A stretch of DNA of 64,000 nt from contig NZ_CP130565.1 in the NCBI RefSeq assembly GCF_030534335.1, positions 517,501 through 581,500 on the forward strand, given 5' to 3'. Shown piece by piece: positions 16,666-25,036 of this stretch. A model generated the notes under the pieces. It did no database searches, was not told the origin of the DNA, and saw only the letters and a list, made by a program, of their open reading frames with translations. Position 1 is the first letter of the stretch. Each line of letters starts with the position of its first letter. This DNA is from Marivirga harenae (GTDB lineage Bacteria; Bacteroidota; Bacteroidia; Cytophagales; Cyclobacteriaceae). The position numbers were made by a program, and so were the translations under genes.

Positions 16666-17646
16666 TTATTGCAAAATATTTTTCCAAGTCCCTTTAAGCC
16701 TATTGTATTTGATTGTAGATGGAAGAGCTTTCCAAAAATATTGGTTCATTTCGACTGCAAATGAAGGCTGCATATAGCAATTGATAGCACAGCCCTCACA
16801 TTCGGGAAGCTTACCTTCTAATGCTGCTAATTTCTGTACCTCATCTGACTTATATAGTTTAAATAAATCTCCATCAATAGCGAAATCCTTTTTTCCTAAA
16901 TGATAGCAAGGAAGGACCAGTTCGTTTTTGGGTGATATTACAAGAGCAGATGAAGCCGCTTTACAAACAGGGTCCTCTACGTGATTACCTCCATTTTTAC
17001 GTAGTTCTATAAAAGCATCATTGAGATAAATTTTTTTTCTCTTGCCCATTCGGCTCAGGTATTCTAGATTTTCTTTTGTCAATCCTCCTCCAGTTTTGAC
17101 GGTATTGTAATCAAAAATCGGATTAACGATTAGTACCAAATCGTTTGGAAGGCAAATACTTTCATAAATTTTATTGAGCTCATCTATATTTTCATTCATG
17201 GCCGTAAACAAAATATCGGGCCTTTCTCCTAATGCTATTGCCGCCTCAATTGATTTCATGACAAAATCAAAACATCCTACACCTCTCACTTCATCGTGCT
17301 GAGCCGAATCTGCGAAATCTAGCGAAAAATGAAGCATATCAACTAACCCTTTTAATTTTTCGGCTTTTTTTGGATAAAGTAAGCCGTTGGTTGTGATTGT
17401 CGTAATGAAGCCAAGATCTTTAGCCATTTTCAGAAAAACCTCAATTTCATTATGTAATAGAGGCTCCCCACCGGTAAAATCAATTACTTTAACACCAAGC
17501 TTTTTAAGTGCCTTCAGATTCTGGGCTACGTCTTCCTTTTTTATGTATGGACTTGGTTTTTCCCATATATCGCAGAAATAGCAACTGGCGTTGCATCGAT
17601 AAGTCACATAATAATTACATAGTACAGGCTTCTTTATTAAACGCAT
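16666..17646 (-). CDS. Radical SAM protein with C-terminal SPASM-like cysteines
   Basis: A 326-residue enzyme. The 4Fe-4S-binding motif is Cys18-x3-Cys22-x2-Cys25 (CNASCYFC), followed by the SAM-binding DFTGGEPLL. The C-terminal region has further cysteines (DPVCKAASSALVISPKNELVLPCYHLG, CEGCAINCYMQP) expected to bind auxiliary clusters, as in the SPASM/twitch group that modifies peptides or small molecules. No precursor peptide was recognised next to it. The substrate is unknown. It is divergent from the HEAT-like gene at 17699. Confidence 0.85.
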   Translation of the reverse strand: MRLIKKPVLCNYYVTYRCNASCYFCDIWEKPSPYIKKEDVAQNLKALKKLGVKVIDFTGGEPLLHNEIEVFLKMAKDLGFITTITTNGLLYPKKAEKLKGLVDMLHFSLDFADSAQHDEVRGVGCFDFVMKSIEAAIALGERPDILFTAMNENIDELNKIYESICLPNDLVLIVNPIFDYNTVKTGGGLTKENLEYLSRMGKRKKIYLNDAFIELRKNGGNHVEDPVCKAASSALVISPKNELVLPCYHLGKKDFAIDGDLFKLYKSDEVQKLAALEGKLPECEGCAINCYMQPSFAVEMNQYFWKALPSTIKYNRLKGTWKNILQ

Positions 17647-17698
17647 TTTGCTAATTTAGAAATAAGGCTTTCGAAATGCTAAACTGGCCTTAGGAATT

Positions 17699-18226
17699 AT
17701 GGATTTAAAAACTAAATTAAAAATAAGAGTTAGTAAACAAGAAATAGAGAACTTAATCAGAGGTTTTGAAGATCAAAATTTTTCATTTGATGAATTGATT
17801 GACTGCCTGCAAGTTAAAGAATCTAAATTTCAAGCCTCCTGGCTGATGACTCACTTAGTGGAAAAACATCCTAACATTTTGAATAAATCACACCTAAAAG
17901 TGTTTGGTGACCTAGTGAAAAACAATAAACATGAAGGCTTGGAAAGAAATATTTGGCGAACGCTTAGCTTTGTTGATATACCACCAGAAAGTCATGAAGA
18001 CTGGATTAATCTGGCCTTTGACAGGCTGGAACAGCAAAATACCGCAATCGCTATTCAAGCTTTTGCTATGACTGTTTTGGAAAAGCTTTTAACAAATGAA
18101 AATGAATTACGATCGGCTCTCAAAGAAATCCTGGAACTAAAATTAGAGCGCCAGCCCAGTCCTGGCATTAGATCCATAGCAACGAAAACAATCAAAAAAA
18201 TAAATTCAAAAGCAGATAAACAGTAA
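17699..18226 (+). CDS. Helical-repeat (HEAT-like) protein of unknown function
   Basis: A 175-residue soluble, all-helical protein without signal peptide. The pattern of paired helices (FQASWLMTHLVEKHPNIL, HEGLERNIWRTLSFVDIP, TAIAIQAFAMTVLEKLL, PGIRSIATKTIKKI) resembles HEAT or DNA-alkylation-repeat proteins, usually protein-interaction scaffolds. No catalytic motif. Ends 21 bases before a bidirectional terminator. Confidence 0.7.
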   Translation: MDLKTKLKIRVSKQEIENLIRGFEDQNFSFDELIDCLQVKESKFQASWLMTHLVEKHPNILNKSHLKVFGDLVKNNKHEGLERNIWRTLSFVDIPPESHEDWINLAFDRLEQQNTAIAIQAFAMTVLEKLLTNENELRSALKEILELKLERQPSPGIRSIATKTIKKINSKADKQ

Positions 18227-18247
18227 GTCGCTGGATACCTAATAAAA

Positions 18248-18274
18248 AAATGCCAATTGGTCAAATTGGCATTT
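18248..18274. terminator. Bidirectional intrinsic terminator
   Basis: AAATGCCAATT (18248-18258) pairs perfectly with AATTGGCATTT (18264-18274) around a 5-base loop. It separates the convergent HEAT-like gene and accD. Confidence 0.8.
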
Positions 18275-18299
18275 ATAAATAATTATAAGAAATAGAAAT

Positions 18300-19139
18300 T
18301 TATTTCAACATCTTCAATAAAGTGGTCAATTTAGTTTTTAGTTGCCTTCTGTCCACAATAAAATCCAAGAACCCATGTTCCAGTACAAATTCCGAACTCT
18401 GGAAACCCTTAGGTAAATCTTTCCCAATAGTTTCTCTAATTACCCGAGGACCAGCAAAACCTATTAAGGCACCTGGTTCAGCAATATTAAAATCCCCTAG
18501 CATAGCATAAGAGGCAGTTACCCCGCCAGTTGTAGGATCAGTTAATAAGGAAATATACGGAACTTTTGCTTCTGAAAGCTGCGCCAACTTAGCAGAAGTT
18601 TTTGCCATTTGCATCAATGAAAATCCAGCTTCCATCATTCTTGCACCGCCCGATTTTGAAATCATTAAAAACGGAACTTTCTTCTTGATAGAATAATCAA
18701 TTGCTCTTGCAATCTTTTCACCCACAACAGAACCCATAGACCCTCCAATAAAACCAAAATCCATACAGGCCACACATAAATCTAGACCGTTGATTTTGCC
18801 GTGAGCTGACCTAACTGCGTCCTTCAAATCTGATTTTTCCTGAGACTGCTTAATTCTAACTGGGTAAGGTTTACTATCTACAAATTCCAAAGGATCACCA
18901 GAAGTCATATCCTTATCAAGCTCTGTGAATTTATTATCATCAAAAAGGATTTCAAAATATTCCTTAGAACCAATGCGAACATGGTACTCATCATCAGGAC
19001 TCACATAAGCATTTTGCTTAAGCTCCCGCATGTGAATAATTTTTCCGTTCGGGGTTTTATACCACAAACCATCTGGTGCTTCTTTTTTATTTTCAGTAGG
19101 AGTTAGAATCCCTTTATTTTGTCGCCTAAACCAAGCCAT
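18300..19139 (-). CDS. accD: Acetyl-CoA carboxylase carboxyltransferase subunit beta
   Basis: A 279-residue subunit that, with AccA, transfers carboxyl from carboxybiotin to acetyl-CoA in fatty-acid synthesis. The carboxyltransferase core is clear ([56 protein letters not shown]). The N-terminal domain aligns with the usual zinc ribbon, but all four Cys positions are replaced: Thr29, Gly32, Ser47 and Asp50 in [10 protein letters not shown] and [14 protein letters not shown] recall the same loss in other Bacteroidota AccD proteins, so it is probably lineage-typical and not decay. Confidence 0.95.
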   Translation of the reverse strand: MAWFRRQNKGILTPTENKKEAPDGLWYKTPNGKIIHMRELKQNAYVSPDDEYHVRIGSKEYFEILFDDNKFTELDKDMTSGDPLEFVDSKPYPVRIKQSQEKSDLKDAVRSAHGKINGLDLCVACMDFGFIGGSMGSVVGEKIARAIDYSIKKKVPFLMISKSGGARMMEAGFSLMQMAKTSAKLAQLSEAKVPYISLLTDPTTGGVTASYAMLGDFNIAEPGALIGFAGPRVIRETIGKDLPKGFQSSEFVLEHGFLDFIVDRRQLKTKLTTLLKMLK

Positions 19140-19188
19140 ATTGTTTCAATTTTTTATTAAAACCCATATCAGGTTTTAGATGGAGGGT

Positions 19189-19221
19189 CAAAGATAAATG
19201 AATTGCTTGTCAATTGCCAAA
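19189..19221 (-). promoter_or_regulatory. Bacteroidota-type promoter of accD
   Basis: TTTG (19218-19221) and TATCTTTG (19189-19196) on the minus strand are 21 bases apart, matching the Bacteroidota consensus. The start of transcription should be near 19182, leaving a leader of about 43 nt. A small inverted repeat (AAAACC at 19159-19164 with GGTTTT at 19172-19177) lies in that leader. Confidence 0.7.
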
Positions 19222-19546
19222 GTAAAAGTTTAAAACCCATCAGGATAATTAATTTTCTTCCCTATCATCAAGTATTTAATATATTAGGTGGGCAACCCAT
19301 ATTTCCAGTGAAAACAACAAATTTTGGATTTCAATCCACTATTTTGCTGGTAAATTCCCCCTTTCTAACGGTAACGCTTTCAATAAAACCGACTCATTCA
19401 ATTGTCAAGCACTATTCCTAATTAGCAGATTCTGAAGTTTACAAAAAAATAAAAGGGATTCCCTAACAAACGTTAGTATCTGATACACAACATTTTAAAA
19501 AATTATCTCTAAAATTTTGATTATATAAAATAACAATTCAAATTTA
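19222..19546. other. Intergenic region, no gene seen
   Basis: The AT-rich spacer between the accD promoter and the TetR gene. A short plus-strand reading frame at 19203-19421 has no family resemblance, no leader and atypical composition, so it is not called. The promoter of the TetR gene must lie in the last 60 bases, but no clean -33/-7 pair is evident. Confidence 0.5.
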
Positions 19547-19566
19547 CGGAATGAACGTTCATTCCG
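19547..19566. promoter_or_regulatory. 20-bp perfect palindrome, probable TetR operator
   Basis: CGGAATGAACGTTCATTCCG is an exact inverted repeat (TGAACGTTCA core, a form common in TetR-family sites). It overlaps the ATG of the TetR gene at 19551, so bound regulator would block its own initiation or promoter clearance. Confidence 0.75.
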
Positions 19567-20141
19567 CAATCGAAAACAAGCTTGACAAAAAGACATTAAT
19601 ACTGGAGACAACGCTAAAACTGATTTCAGAAAACGGTTTTCACGGGACTCCTATTTCCATGATTGCAGAAACAGCAGGGATTGGTGCTGGTACTATCTAT
19701 CGATATTTTGAGAATAAGGAAGATTTAATCAATGAACTGTTTAAAGAGATCAAAAGACAAATCATGCATGCTATGCTAGCCGATTACAACGAAAATGACA
19801 GCTTTAAAGAAAGATTCAAGCATCTGTGGATGAATCTAATCACTTTTTTTATGCAGCACCCAAAAGCATTTCAATTCATCGAGCAGCACAGATACGCCAG
19901 TTATATGAGTAAATTAACAAGAGAGGAAAGTTTTATGATCATGTCTCCTGTTATGATGTTCTTTATTGAAGCCAAGCGAGAGAAGGCTATGAAAGACCTT
20001 CCAGTTTACACCATAATTTCTTTATCATATGGACCAATAACCTCTTTAGCAAAGCTGCAAATTGATCATCAACAACACTTAAGTAAAGAACGCATTGAAC
20101 AAGCTGCAGATGCCTGTTGGGATGCTGTCAGAAGAATTTAA
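19551..20141 (+). CDS. TetR/AcrR-family transcriptional regulator
   Basis: A 196-residue repressor-type protein. The N-terminal HTH is typical: ILETTLKLISENGFHGTPISMIAETAGIGAGTIYRYFENKEDLINEL (about 16-62). The C-terminal ligand-binding domain is divergent. The start codon lies inside the palindromic operator; no other Met occurs before the HTH, so this start is kept. The gene is 22 bases upstream of a ketoacyl-ACP-synthase-III-like gene, so a role in controlling lipid synthesis is plausible (inference). Confidence 0.92.
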   Translation: MNVHSAIENKLDKKTLILETTLKLISENGFHGTPISMIAETAGIGAGTIYRYFENKEDLINELFKEIKRQIMHAMLADYNENDSFKERFKHLWMNLITFFMQHPKAFQFIEQHRYASYMSKLTREESFMIMSPVMMFFIEAKREKAMKDLPVYTIISLSYGPITSLAKLQIDHQQHLSKERIEQAADACWDAVRRI

Positions 20142-20163
20142 ATAAAATTACAAACATACAATT

Positions 20164-21240
20164 ATGAAGACACCAAATGTAGTTTTTAACGGAATTGGCT
20201 CTTATATTCCAGATAAGATCATTCCAAATGCACATTTCTTAAATCATGAGTTTTACCAGGAGGATGGAAAACCGTTTGAAGTCCCTAATGAAGAAATCAT
20301 TCAAAAATTTGAAAAAATTACGGGAATCAAAGAGCGAAGATATGCCAATGATGACCAATTAAATTCTGACTTAGGTGCAATAGCCGCAAAAAACGCTTTA
20401 AAGAACAGCACTATTGATAAAGAGGAATTAGATTATATTATTTATGCTCAAAACTTTGGGGACATAGAGGCTCATACTAACAGGATTGACAATATGCCCA
20501 GTCTGGCGGCAAAGGTCAAAAACAAACTTGGAATTCAAAATCCTGATGTAGTATGTTATGACATTATATTTGGTTGTCCAGGGTGGGTCCAAGGTGTGAT
20601 TCAAGCTTACCAAATGATCAGAAGTGGGTTTTGCCGACATATAATGGTCATTGGTGCAGAAACACTTAGCAGATGTGTTGATCCACATGATAGAGATGGA
20701 ATGATATTCTCTGATGGAGCTGGAGCGACCATAGTTTCGGCTTCATATGATGACGATCGTAAAGGAATATTAGGTTTTGCAAACAGAACTGATGCCAATG
20801 AAGAGTTGAGTTATTTGGCAATGGGCAAATCCAATAAACCTGGCATGGACAATGATGCTCGTTACATTAAAATGAAAGGCCGTAAAATATACGAATATGC
20901 TTTGGATGAGGTAGCCACAGCCATGCAATCAGCCCTCAAACGTTCTGGTATTTTTATGGAAAATATCAAAAAGGTGTTGATCCATCAAGCCAACGAGAAG
21001 ATGGATGAAGCTATTTTAAGAAAGCTTGGTCAACTATATGATCTAAGACTAGAAGCCAAAGATATGATGCCCATGACGATCCAAAAATTTGGTAATAATT
21101 CAGTAGCAACAGTGCCAGTCATGCTAGATTTAGTTTTAAAGGGAGAAATTGAAGGCCATGAAATTAAGGAGGGAGATGATATCATCTTTGCATCAGTTGG
21201 TGCAGGGATGCATATTAACGCCATTATCTATAGAATGTAA
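20164..21240 (+). CDS. 3-oxoacyl-ACP synthase III (FabH-like) enzyme
   Basis: A 358-residue thiolase-fold condensing enzyme. The catalytic triad is visible as Cys138 (IIFGCPGWVQG), His274 (LIHQANEKM) and Asn311 (FGNNSVATV). KAS III enzymes join an acyl-CoA starter to malonyl-ACP. An N-terminal insertion (EVPNEEIIQKFEKITGIKERRY) is typical of the longer KASIII/HMG-CoA-synthase-like subgroup, so a specialised lipid or branched-chain role is possible rather than housekeeping FabH. It is co-transcribed with the TetR regulator and ends at a terminator. Confidence 0.9.
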   Translation: MKTPNVVFNGIGSYIPDKIIPNAHFLNHEFYQEDGKPFEVPNEEIIQKFEKITGIKERRYANDDQLNSDLGAIAAKNALKNSTIDKEELDYIIYAQNFGDIEAHTNRIDNMPSLAAKVKNKLGIQNPDVVCYDIIFGCPGWVQGVIQAYQMIRSGFCRHIMVIGAETLSRCVDPHDRDGMIFSDGAGATIVSASYDDDRKGILGFANRTDANEELSYLAMGKSNKPGMDNDARYIKMKGRKIYEYALDEVATAMQSALKRSGIFMENIKKVLIHQANEKMDEAILRKLGQLYDLRLEAKDMMPMTIQKFGNNSVATVPVMLDLVLKGEIEGHEIKEGDDIIFASVGAGMHINAIIYRM

Positions 21241-21250
21241 TTTAGACAAA

Positions 21251-21276
21251 AAAAAGACCGCAAATGCGGTCTTTTC
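21251..21276. terminator. Bidirectional intrinsic terminator
   Basis: AAAGACCGC (21253-21261) pairs with GCGGTCTTT (21266-21274) around AAAT, with A- and T-runs outside. It separates the convergent KASIII-like gene and the acidic lipoprotein gene. Confidence 0.85.
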
Positions 21277-21298
21277 AAACTCTTGAATTGTAAAAGAA

Positions 21299-21559
21299 TT
21301 AACCTTCTACTTCTTCTTCAACCTCTTCAGCTGCTTCTTCCATTTCTTCTCCACCTTCTTCTACTTTATCCTCTGCTTCTTCTTTGATTTCTTCAGCAGC
21401 ATCACCCATTTCATCACCAGCATCTTCTACTGCATCTTTGATTTCTTCAGTTGATTCTTCAATCTGATCTTTTGCTTCTTCTTTTTCGCTTTTGTTATCG
21501 CAAGCAACTACTGCTAAGGTGAAAGCACCTAATAAAAACAATGTGAATAATTTTTTCAT
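21299..21559 (-). CDS. Small glutamate-rich lipoprotein
   Basis: An 86-residue protein. The signal sequence MKKLFTLFLLGAFTLAVVAC ends in a lipobox-like VVAC with Cys20 as the lipidated residue. The mature part is almost entirely Glu, Asp, Lys and Ala in heptad-like spacing (EEIKDAVEDAGDEMGDAAEE), so it is likely a charged helix or coiled coil on the envelope. No known function; low complexity makes family assignment unsafe. Confidence 0.8.
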   Translation of the reverse strand: MKKLFTLFLLGAFTLAVVACDNKSEKEEAKDQIEESTEEIKDAVEDAGDEMGDAAEEIKEEAEDKVEEGGEEMEEAAEEVEEEVEG

Positions 21560-21624
21560 AGTTTAATCGATTATGGTTTAAAGTGTAAATGTATCTAATT
21601 ATTTAGATTGACAAAAGTATCTAT

Positions 21625-22932
21625 CTATTTTTTTCTAAAAACAAGCTTGATTGGCACCCCTTCAAAGTCAAAATTCTCCCTTAATCTGTTCTCAAGGTAC
21701 CTTTCGTAAGGTGGCTTTATGTATTGAGGAAGATTACAAAAGAATGCAAAAGTTGGTGTATATGTTGGTAACTGTGTTACGTATTTTATCTTAATATACT
21801 TCCCTTTAAGGGCAGGAGGCGGATATTTTTCAATCTCTTTTAGCATTACTTCATTCAAAGCTGAGGTACTCACCTTTTCAGTTCGACTGAAATAAATTTT
21901 TGTAGCCAGTTCAATAGCTTGAAATATTCGCTGCTTTTCAGTTACAGATGTGAAAATAATCGGAATATAATCTAATGGCCCTAATTTCTCCTGAATTTCT
22001 TTTTTGAATTTATCGTGAGTTTTTCCATCTTTCTCAATCAAATCCCACTTATTAACCATGATCATAATGCCCTTTTTGTTCTTATGGGCGAGACCAATAA
22101 TTTGCATGTCCTGGGATTCAAATCCACGTGTAGCATCAATCATGATAATACAAACGTCACTATCTTGCAGTGCTTGAATGGCCCGAATCGTTGAATAGAA
22201 CTCTATATCATCCTTTGTTTTAGTTTTTTTCCTCAAACCAGCCGTGTCCGTCAGGATAAAATCCTTTCCATACAGCTTATAATGAGTATTTATAGAATCA
22301 CGTGTAGTTCCTGCTATATCAGTTACAATAGTTCTTTCATCTCCTAGTAAAGCATTTAAAAATGAAGATTTACCTGCATTAGGGCGTCCCAAAATTGCTA
22401 ATCTGGGAATTCCTTCAAATGGATCTTTGTGGTCATCGTTAGGAAATAGTTCTACTACAGCATCTAGCACTTCTCCTGTCCCAGATCCGCTGGCAGAGGA
22501 CATGCTAAAAACTTCATCAAAACCTAAACCATAAAACTCTCCTGCCATGTAGCTTTTTTCTGTGCTGTCTGCTTTATTGGCAATTACGAACACGGGTTTA
22601 CCAACTTCTCTAACGATATTAGCAAAATCTTTATCCATATCGGTCAAGCCCGTATGGCAATCCACCATAAACAAAATCACAGTGGCTTCTTTCAGCGCTT
22701 CTTTTACTTGTTTTCGAATTTCTTTTTCGAAGATATCACTAGAACCTGTAACGTAACCACCGGTATCAATGACGGTGAACTTTTTACCTGTCCATTGCGC
22801 TTCACCGTATTGTCGATCTCGCGTAACGCCCGATTCGTTATCCATAATCGCTTGCTTTCGCTCTACTAAACGATTAAAAAAAGTGGATTTTCCGACATTC
22901 GGTCTTCCTACTATTGCTACTATGTTTGACAT
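21625..22932 (-). CDS. der: Ribosome-biogenesis GTPase Der (EngA)
   Basis: A 435-residue GTPase with two tandem G domains, unique to Der. P-loops are GRPNVGKST (residues 9-17) and GRPNAGKSS (about 180). Other G motifs include DTGG, DTAGLRKK, NKAD and NKWD. A C-terminal KH-like domain ends in FEGVPIKLVFRKK. Der acts in late 50S subunit assembly. The ATG is three bases from an inverted repeat that bounds the four-helix-bundle pseudogene separating der from era. Confidence 0.97.
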   Translation of the reverse strand: MSNIVAIVGRPNVGKSTFFNRLVERKQAIMDNESGVTRDRQYGEAQWTGKKFTVIDTGGYVTGSSDIFEKEIRKQVKEALKEATVILFMVDCHTGLTDMDKDFANIVREVGKPVFVIANKADSTEKSYMAGEFYGLGFDEVFSMSSASGSGTGEVLDAVVELFPNDDHKDPFEGIPRLAILGRPNAGKSSFLNALLGDERTIVTDIAGTTRDSINTHYKLYGKDFILTDTAGLRKKTKTKDDIEFYSTIRAIQALQDSDVCIIMIDATRGFESQDMQIIGLAHKNKKGIMIMVNKWDLIEKDGKTHDKFKKEIQEKLGPLDYIPIIFTSVTEKQRIFQAIELATKIYFSRTEKVSTSALNEVMLKEIEKYPPPALKGKYIKIKYVTQLPTYTPTFAFFCNLPQYIKPPYERYLENRLRENFDFEGVPIKLVFRKK

Positions 22933-22935
22933 TTT

Positions 22936-22976
22936 TAATTACGAATTAATAATTTTTTAATTACGAACTGGAAATG
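22936..22976. repeat. Left inverted repeat array of four-helix-bundle element 2
   Basis: Contains TAATTACGAATTA (22936-22948) and a second TTAATTACGAA unit (22957-22967). The first unit is the exact reverse complement of 23433-23445, giving 13-bp perfect inverted termini. The outer end is three bases from the der start codon. Confidence 0.7.
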
Positions 22977-22987
22977 AGCACTGAACT

Positions 22988-23344
22988 TTATTCCATCTTC
23001 GCTTTTGTAGTTTTTTGTATTGAACCAATGATTTTCAATATTTCTTCACACATCTCAATCATAATTGATGCAGTATTAGGTTCTAATAATCAAGAATCTT
23101 TTATTAGCCTTAACCAATAATGTGTTTCTCTTGCCTCTTTGTATGAAATTGAAAGTTTAGCTAAAAAGTCCTTTCTTGATTGAGCGCCAATCGCTTCCTC
23201 GACATTTGCCCCGATAGAAGTACCTGATCTTAATACTTGGGAGGATATCTCAAAATGAGTTCCCCTTTTTAATAATTGAGCAATTCTAATAACCTCTAGA
23301 GCAAATTGATAACTTTTTAATTGAATTACATTTTGCGATTTCAT
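22988..23344 (-). pseudogene. Four-helix-bundle (23S rRNA IVP family) gene with in-frame TGA
   Basis: The open part (23090-23344) encodes 84 residues with family features SSQVLRSGTSIGANVEEAIG, SRKDFLAKLSISYKEARE and HYWLRLIKDS, then stops at TGA (23090-23092). Reading on in the same frame gives 33 more codons (LLEPNTASIMIEMCEEILK onward) to TAA at 22988-22990. The restored 118-residue product has normal family length, and its last helix (EMCEEILKIIGSI) fits the family C-terminus. The simplest view is one GGA-to-TGA change at the usual Lys-Asp-Ser-Gly position. It lies between era and der, in the same orientation, inside inverted TTCGTAATT arrays. Confidence 0.85.
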
Positions 23345-23425
23345 TTTTGGGGATGTTTAGTTGAAAATTTTTCATGAGATGAAGTTAATAAAAACTATCA
23401 ATGTCATCTCAAATTTCCCAATTGA

Positions 23426-23445
23426 TAATTCGTAATTCGTAATTA
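23426..23445. repeat. Right inverted repeat array of four-helix-bundle element 2
   Basis: TAATTCGTAATTCGTAATTA: two overlapping copies of TAATTCGTAATT. The outer 13 bases are the perfect inverted partner of 22936-22948. One base separates it from the era stop codon (23447-23449), so the element fills the whole era-der spacer. Confidence 0.7.
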
Positions 23446-23446
23446 T

Positions 23447-24331
23447 CTAATAACCAAATCTCTTCAACTTCAAATCCTTTTTCCGCCAGTCTTGCTCTAC
23501 TTTTACGAAGGTTTCCAGGTGGATTTGCTTATTGAAGAATGTTTCTAGATCCTTGCGAGATTCAATTCCTACCTTCTTAATCGCTTCTCCTGCCTTTCCT
23601 ATAATAATCCCCTTTTGAGATTTTCTTTCTACATATATTTCTGCTCTTATTCGTATGATCTTCTCATCCTCTTTAAATTCAGTCACTACAACCTCACAGC
23701 TGTAGGGAACCTCCTTTTTATAATTTTGAAATATTTTTTCCCTAATGATCTCCTCCACAAAAAACTTCTCCGGCTTATCTGTCATTTCCTCTTTTGGGAA
23801 ATAGGCCGGATGTACTGGCAATAGATCAATCAACTTCCCGAAAAGCTCTTCTATATTGACCTTCTCTAGAGCCGAAATCATAATTTGGTGATCGGGCTCA
23901 ATAATTTCTGCCCAATACTTCATTTTGTCTTCCGCTTGAGAACCTTTTGATTGATCAATTTTATTCATAACCAAAATTATAGGTACTCCGCTTTTCTTGA
24001 TTCTATCAATCAAATCATCATCTTCCTCGTATTTTTCGTATAAATCCGTCACAAAAAGCAAAATATCTGCATCCTCTAGTGCTGATTTCACGAATCGCAT
24101 CATAGAATTATGCAGTTCATATTGCGGACTTAGAATACCAGGTGTATCAGAATAAACCACCTGAAAATCCTTCCCGCTCAAAATCCCCATAATTCTATGA
24201 CGAGTTGTTTGGGCTTTGGAAGTAATAATAGAAAGACGCTCTCCTACTAAAGCGTTCATTAATGTAGACTTTCCTACATTTGGCTTCCCCACTATACTTA
24301 CAAATCCGGCTTTATGCTGATTTTCTGACAT
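23447..24331 (-). CDS. era: GTPase Era
   Basis: A 294-residue GTPase for 16S rRNA maturation and 30S assembly. G1 is GKPNVGKST (residues 15-23), G2/G3 are TTRHR and YSDTPG, and G4 is NKID. The C-terminal KH domain has IGKAGEAIKKVGIESRKDLE. A -7-like TACCTTTG (24350-24357, minus strand) lies just upstream, facing the tRNA promoter. era is first in an era - 4HB pseudogene - der unit. Confidence 0.96.
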   Translation of the reverse strand: MSENQHKAGFVSIVGKPNVGKSTLMNALVGERLSIITSKAQTTRHRIMGILSGKDFQVVYSDTPGILSPQYELHNSMMRFVKSALEDADILLFVTDLYEKYEEDDDLIDRIKKSGVPIILVMNKIDQSKGSQAEDKMKYWAEIIEPDHQIMISALEKVNIEELFGKLIDLLPVHPAYFPKEEMTDKPEKFFVEEIIREKIFQNYKKEVPYSCEVVVTEFKEDEKIIRIRAEIYVERKSQKGIIIGKAGEAIKKVGIESRKDLETFFNKQIHLETFVKVEQDWRKKDLKLKRFGY

Positions 24332-24358
24332 TAATTAAAATTTATTTTGCAAAGGTAC

Positions 24359-24389
24359 TTGATTTTTCGAAAACCTTATCATACCTTTG
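24359..24389 (+). promoter_or_regulatory. Promoter of tRNA-fMet
   Basis: TTG (24359-24361) is 20 bases before TACCTTTG (24382-24389), a good Bacteroidota -33/-7 pair. The start of transcription should be near 24396. The minus-strand -7 box of era (24350-24357) overlaps the edge of this promoter, so the two genes diverge from one short region. Confidence 0.6.
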
Positions 24390-24441
24390 TAATCCTTTTG
24401 AGAGAAACACGAGAAAAAGTGTTGAAATCAAGAGTTTATAT

Positions 24442-24514
<73 letters not shown>

Positions 24515-24525
24515 CTAAAATCACT

Positions 24526-24556
24526 AACCAGTCTTACGTTTAAGACTGGTTTTTTT
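24526..24556 (+). terminator. Intrinsic terminator of tRNA-fMet
   Basis: AACCAGTCTTA (24526-24536) pairs perfectly with TAAGACTGGTT (24541-24551), followed by T5. Confidence 0.9.
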
Positions 24557-24607
24557 ATGCCCAAATCTTTATAAAAATGCTCGTTGGACTCTTATCCTAT
24601 GGCACCA

Positions 24608-25036
24608 CTAGTCCTCGTTTGTAACGAGGATTCCTAAACTATGAGTTTTTAACTCCGAAAGCTAATTGGCACCAAAACAGCCCGCCCAGCATAATCTCTT
24701 GCTGAACTATATACATATTCTTCTGCATGATCAACAATTAACGCTTATACAGGATCATGATGAATATAATCAACTCTTTCTTTTTAGAATATTACAAAAT
24801 ACATAGCATTTTGATCTGCTATTTTATATCGGTCGCCAGACATAATTTTGGTTGATTAATTGCCTTTTAGTTTATCCTACAAAAAACCATTTTTTTTAAA
24901 AAAATTCACTTGATTTAGATAAATTACGCCTCTTAAGCATTGCAAATGATTGCTTATGTGTAGTAGAATGTACTCTTATCTCTATATAGCATTACAAATG
25001 CTTGGATTAGGCATCCTCGTTACAAACGAGGACGAG
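24608..25036 (-). mobile_element. Internally deleted REP-associated transposase element, copy 1
   Basis: A 429-bp unit. Each end carries a REP palindrome (CCTCGTT-TGT-AACGAGG), inverted with respect to each other and embedded in about 29-bp near-identical termini. On the minus strand between them lies a remnant of an IS200-like Y1 REP-associated transposase (RAYT): MSGDRYKIADQNAMYFVIF from ATG 24843, stop, then in the same frame ERVDYIHHDPV, stop, ALIVDHAEEYVYSSARDYAG. These are the first and last parts of a protein that is about 180 residues in intact relatives, so the catalytic middle is deleted. No active transposase can be made. Confidence 0.82.
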
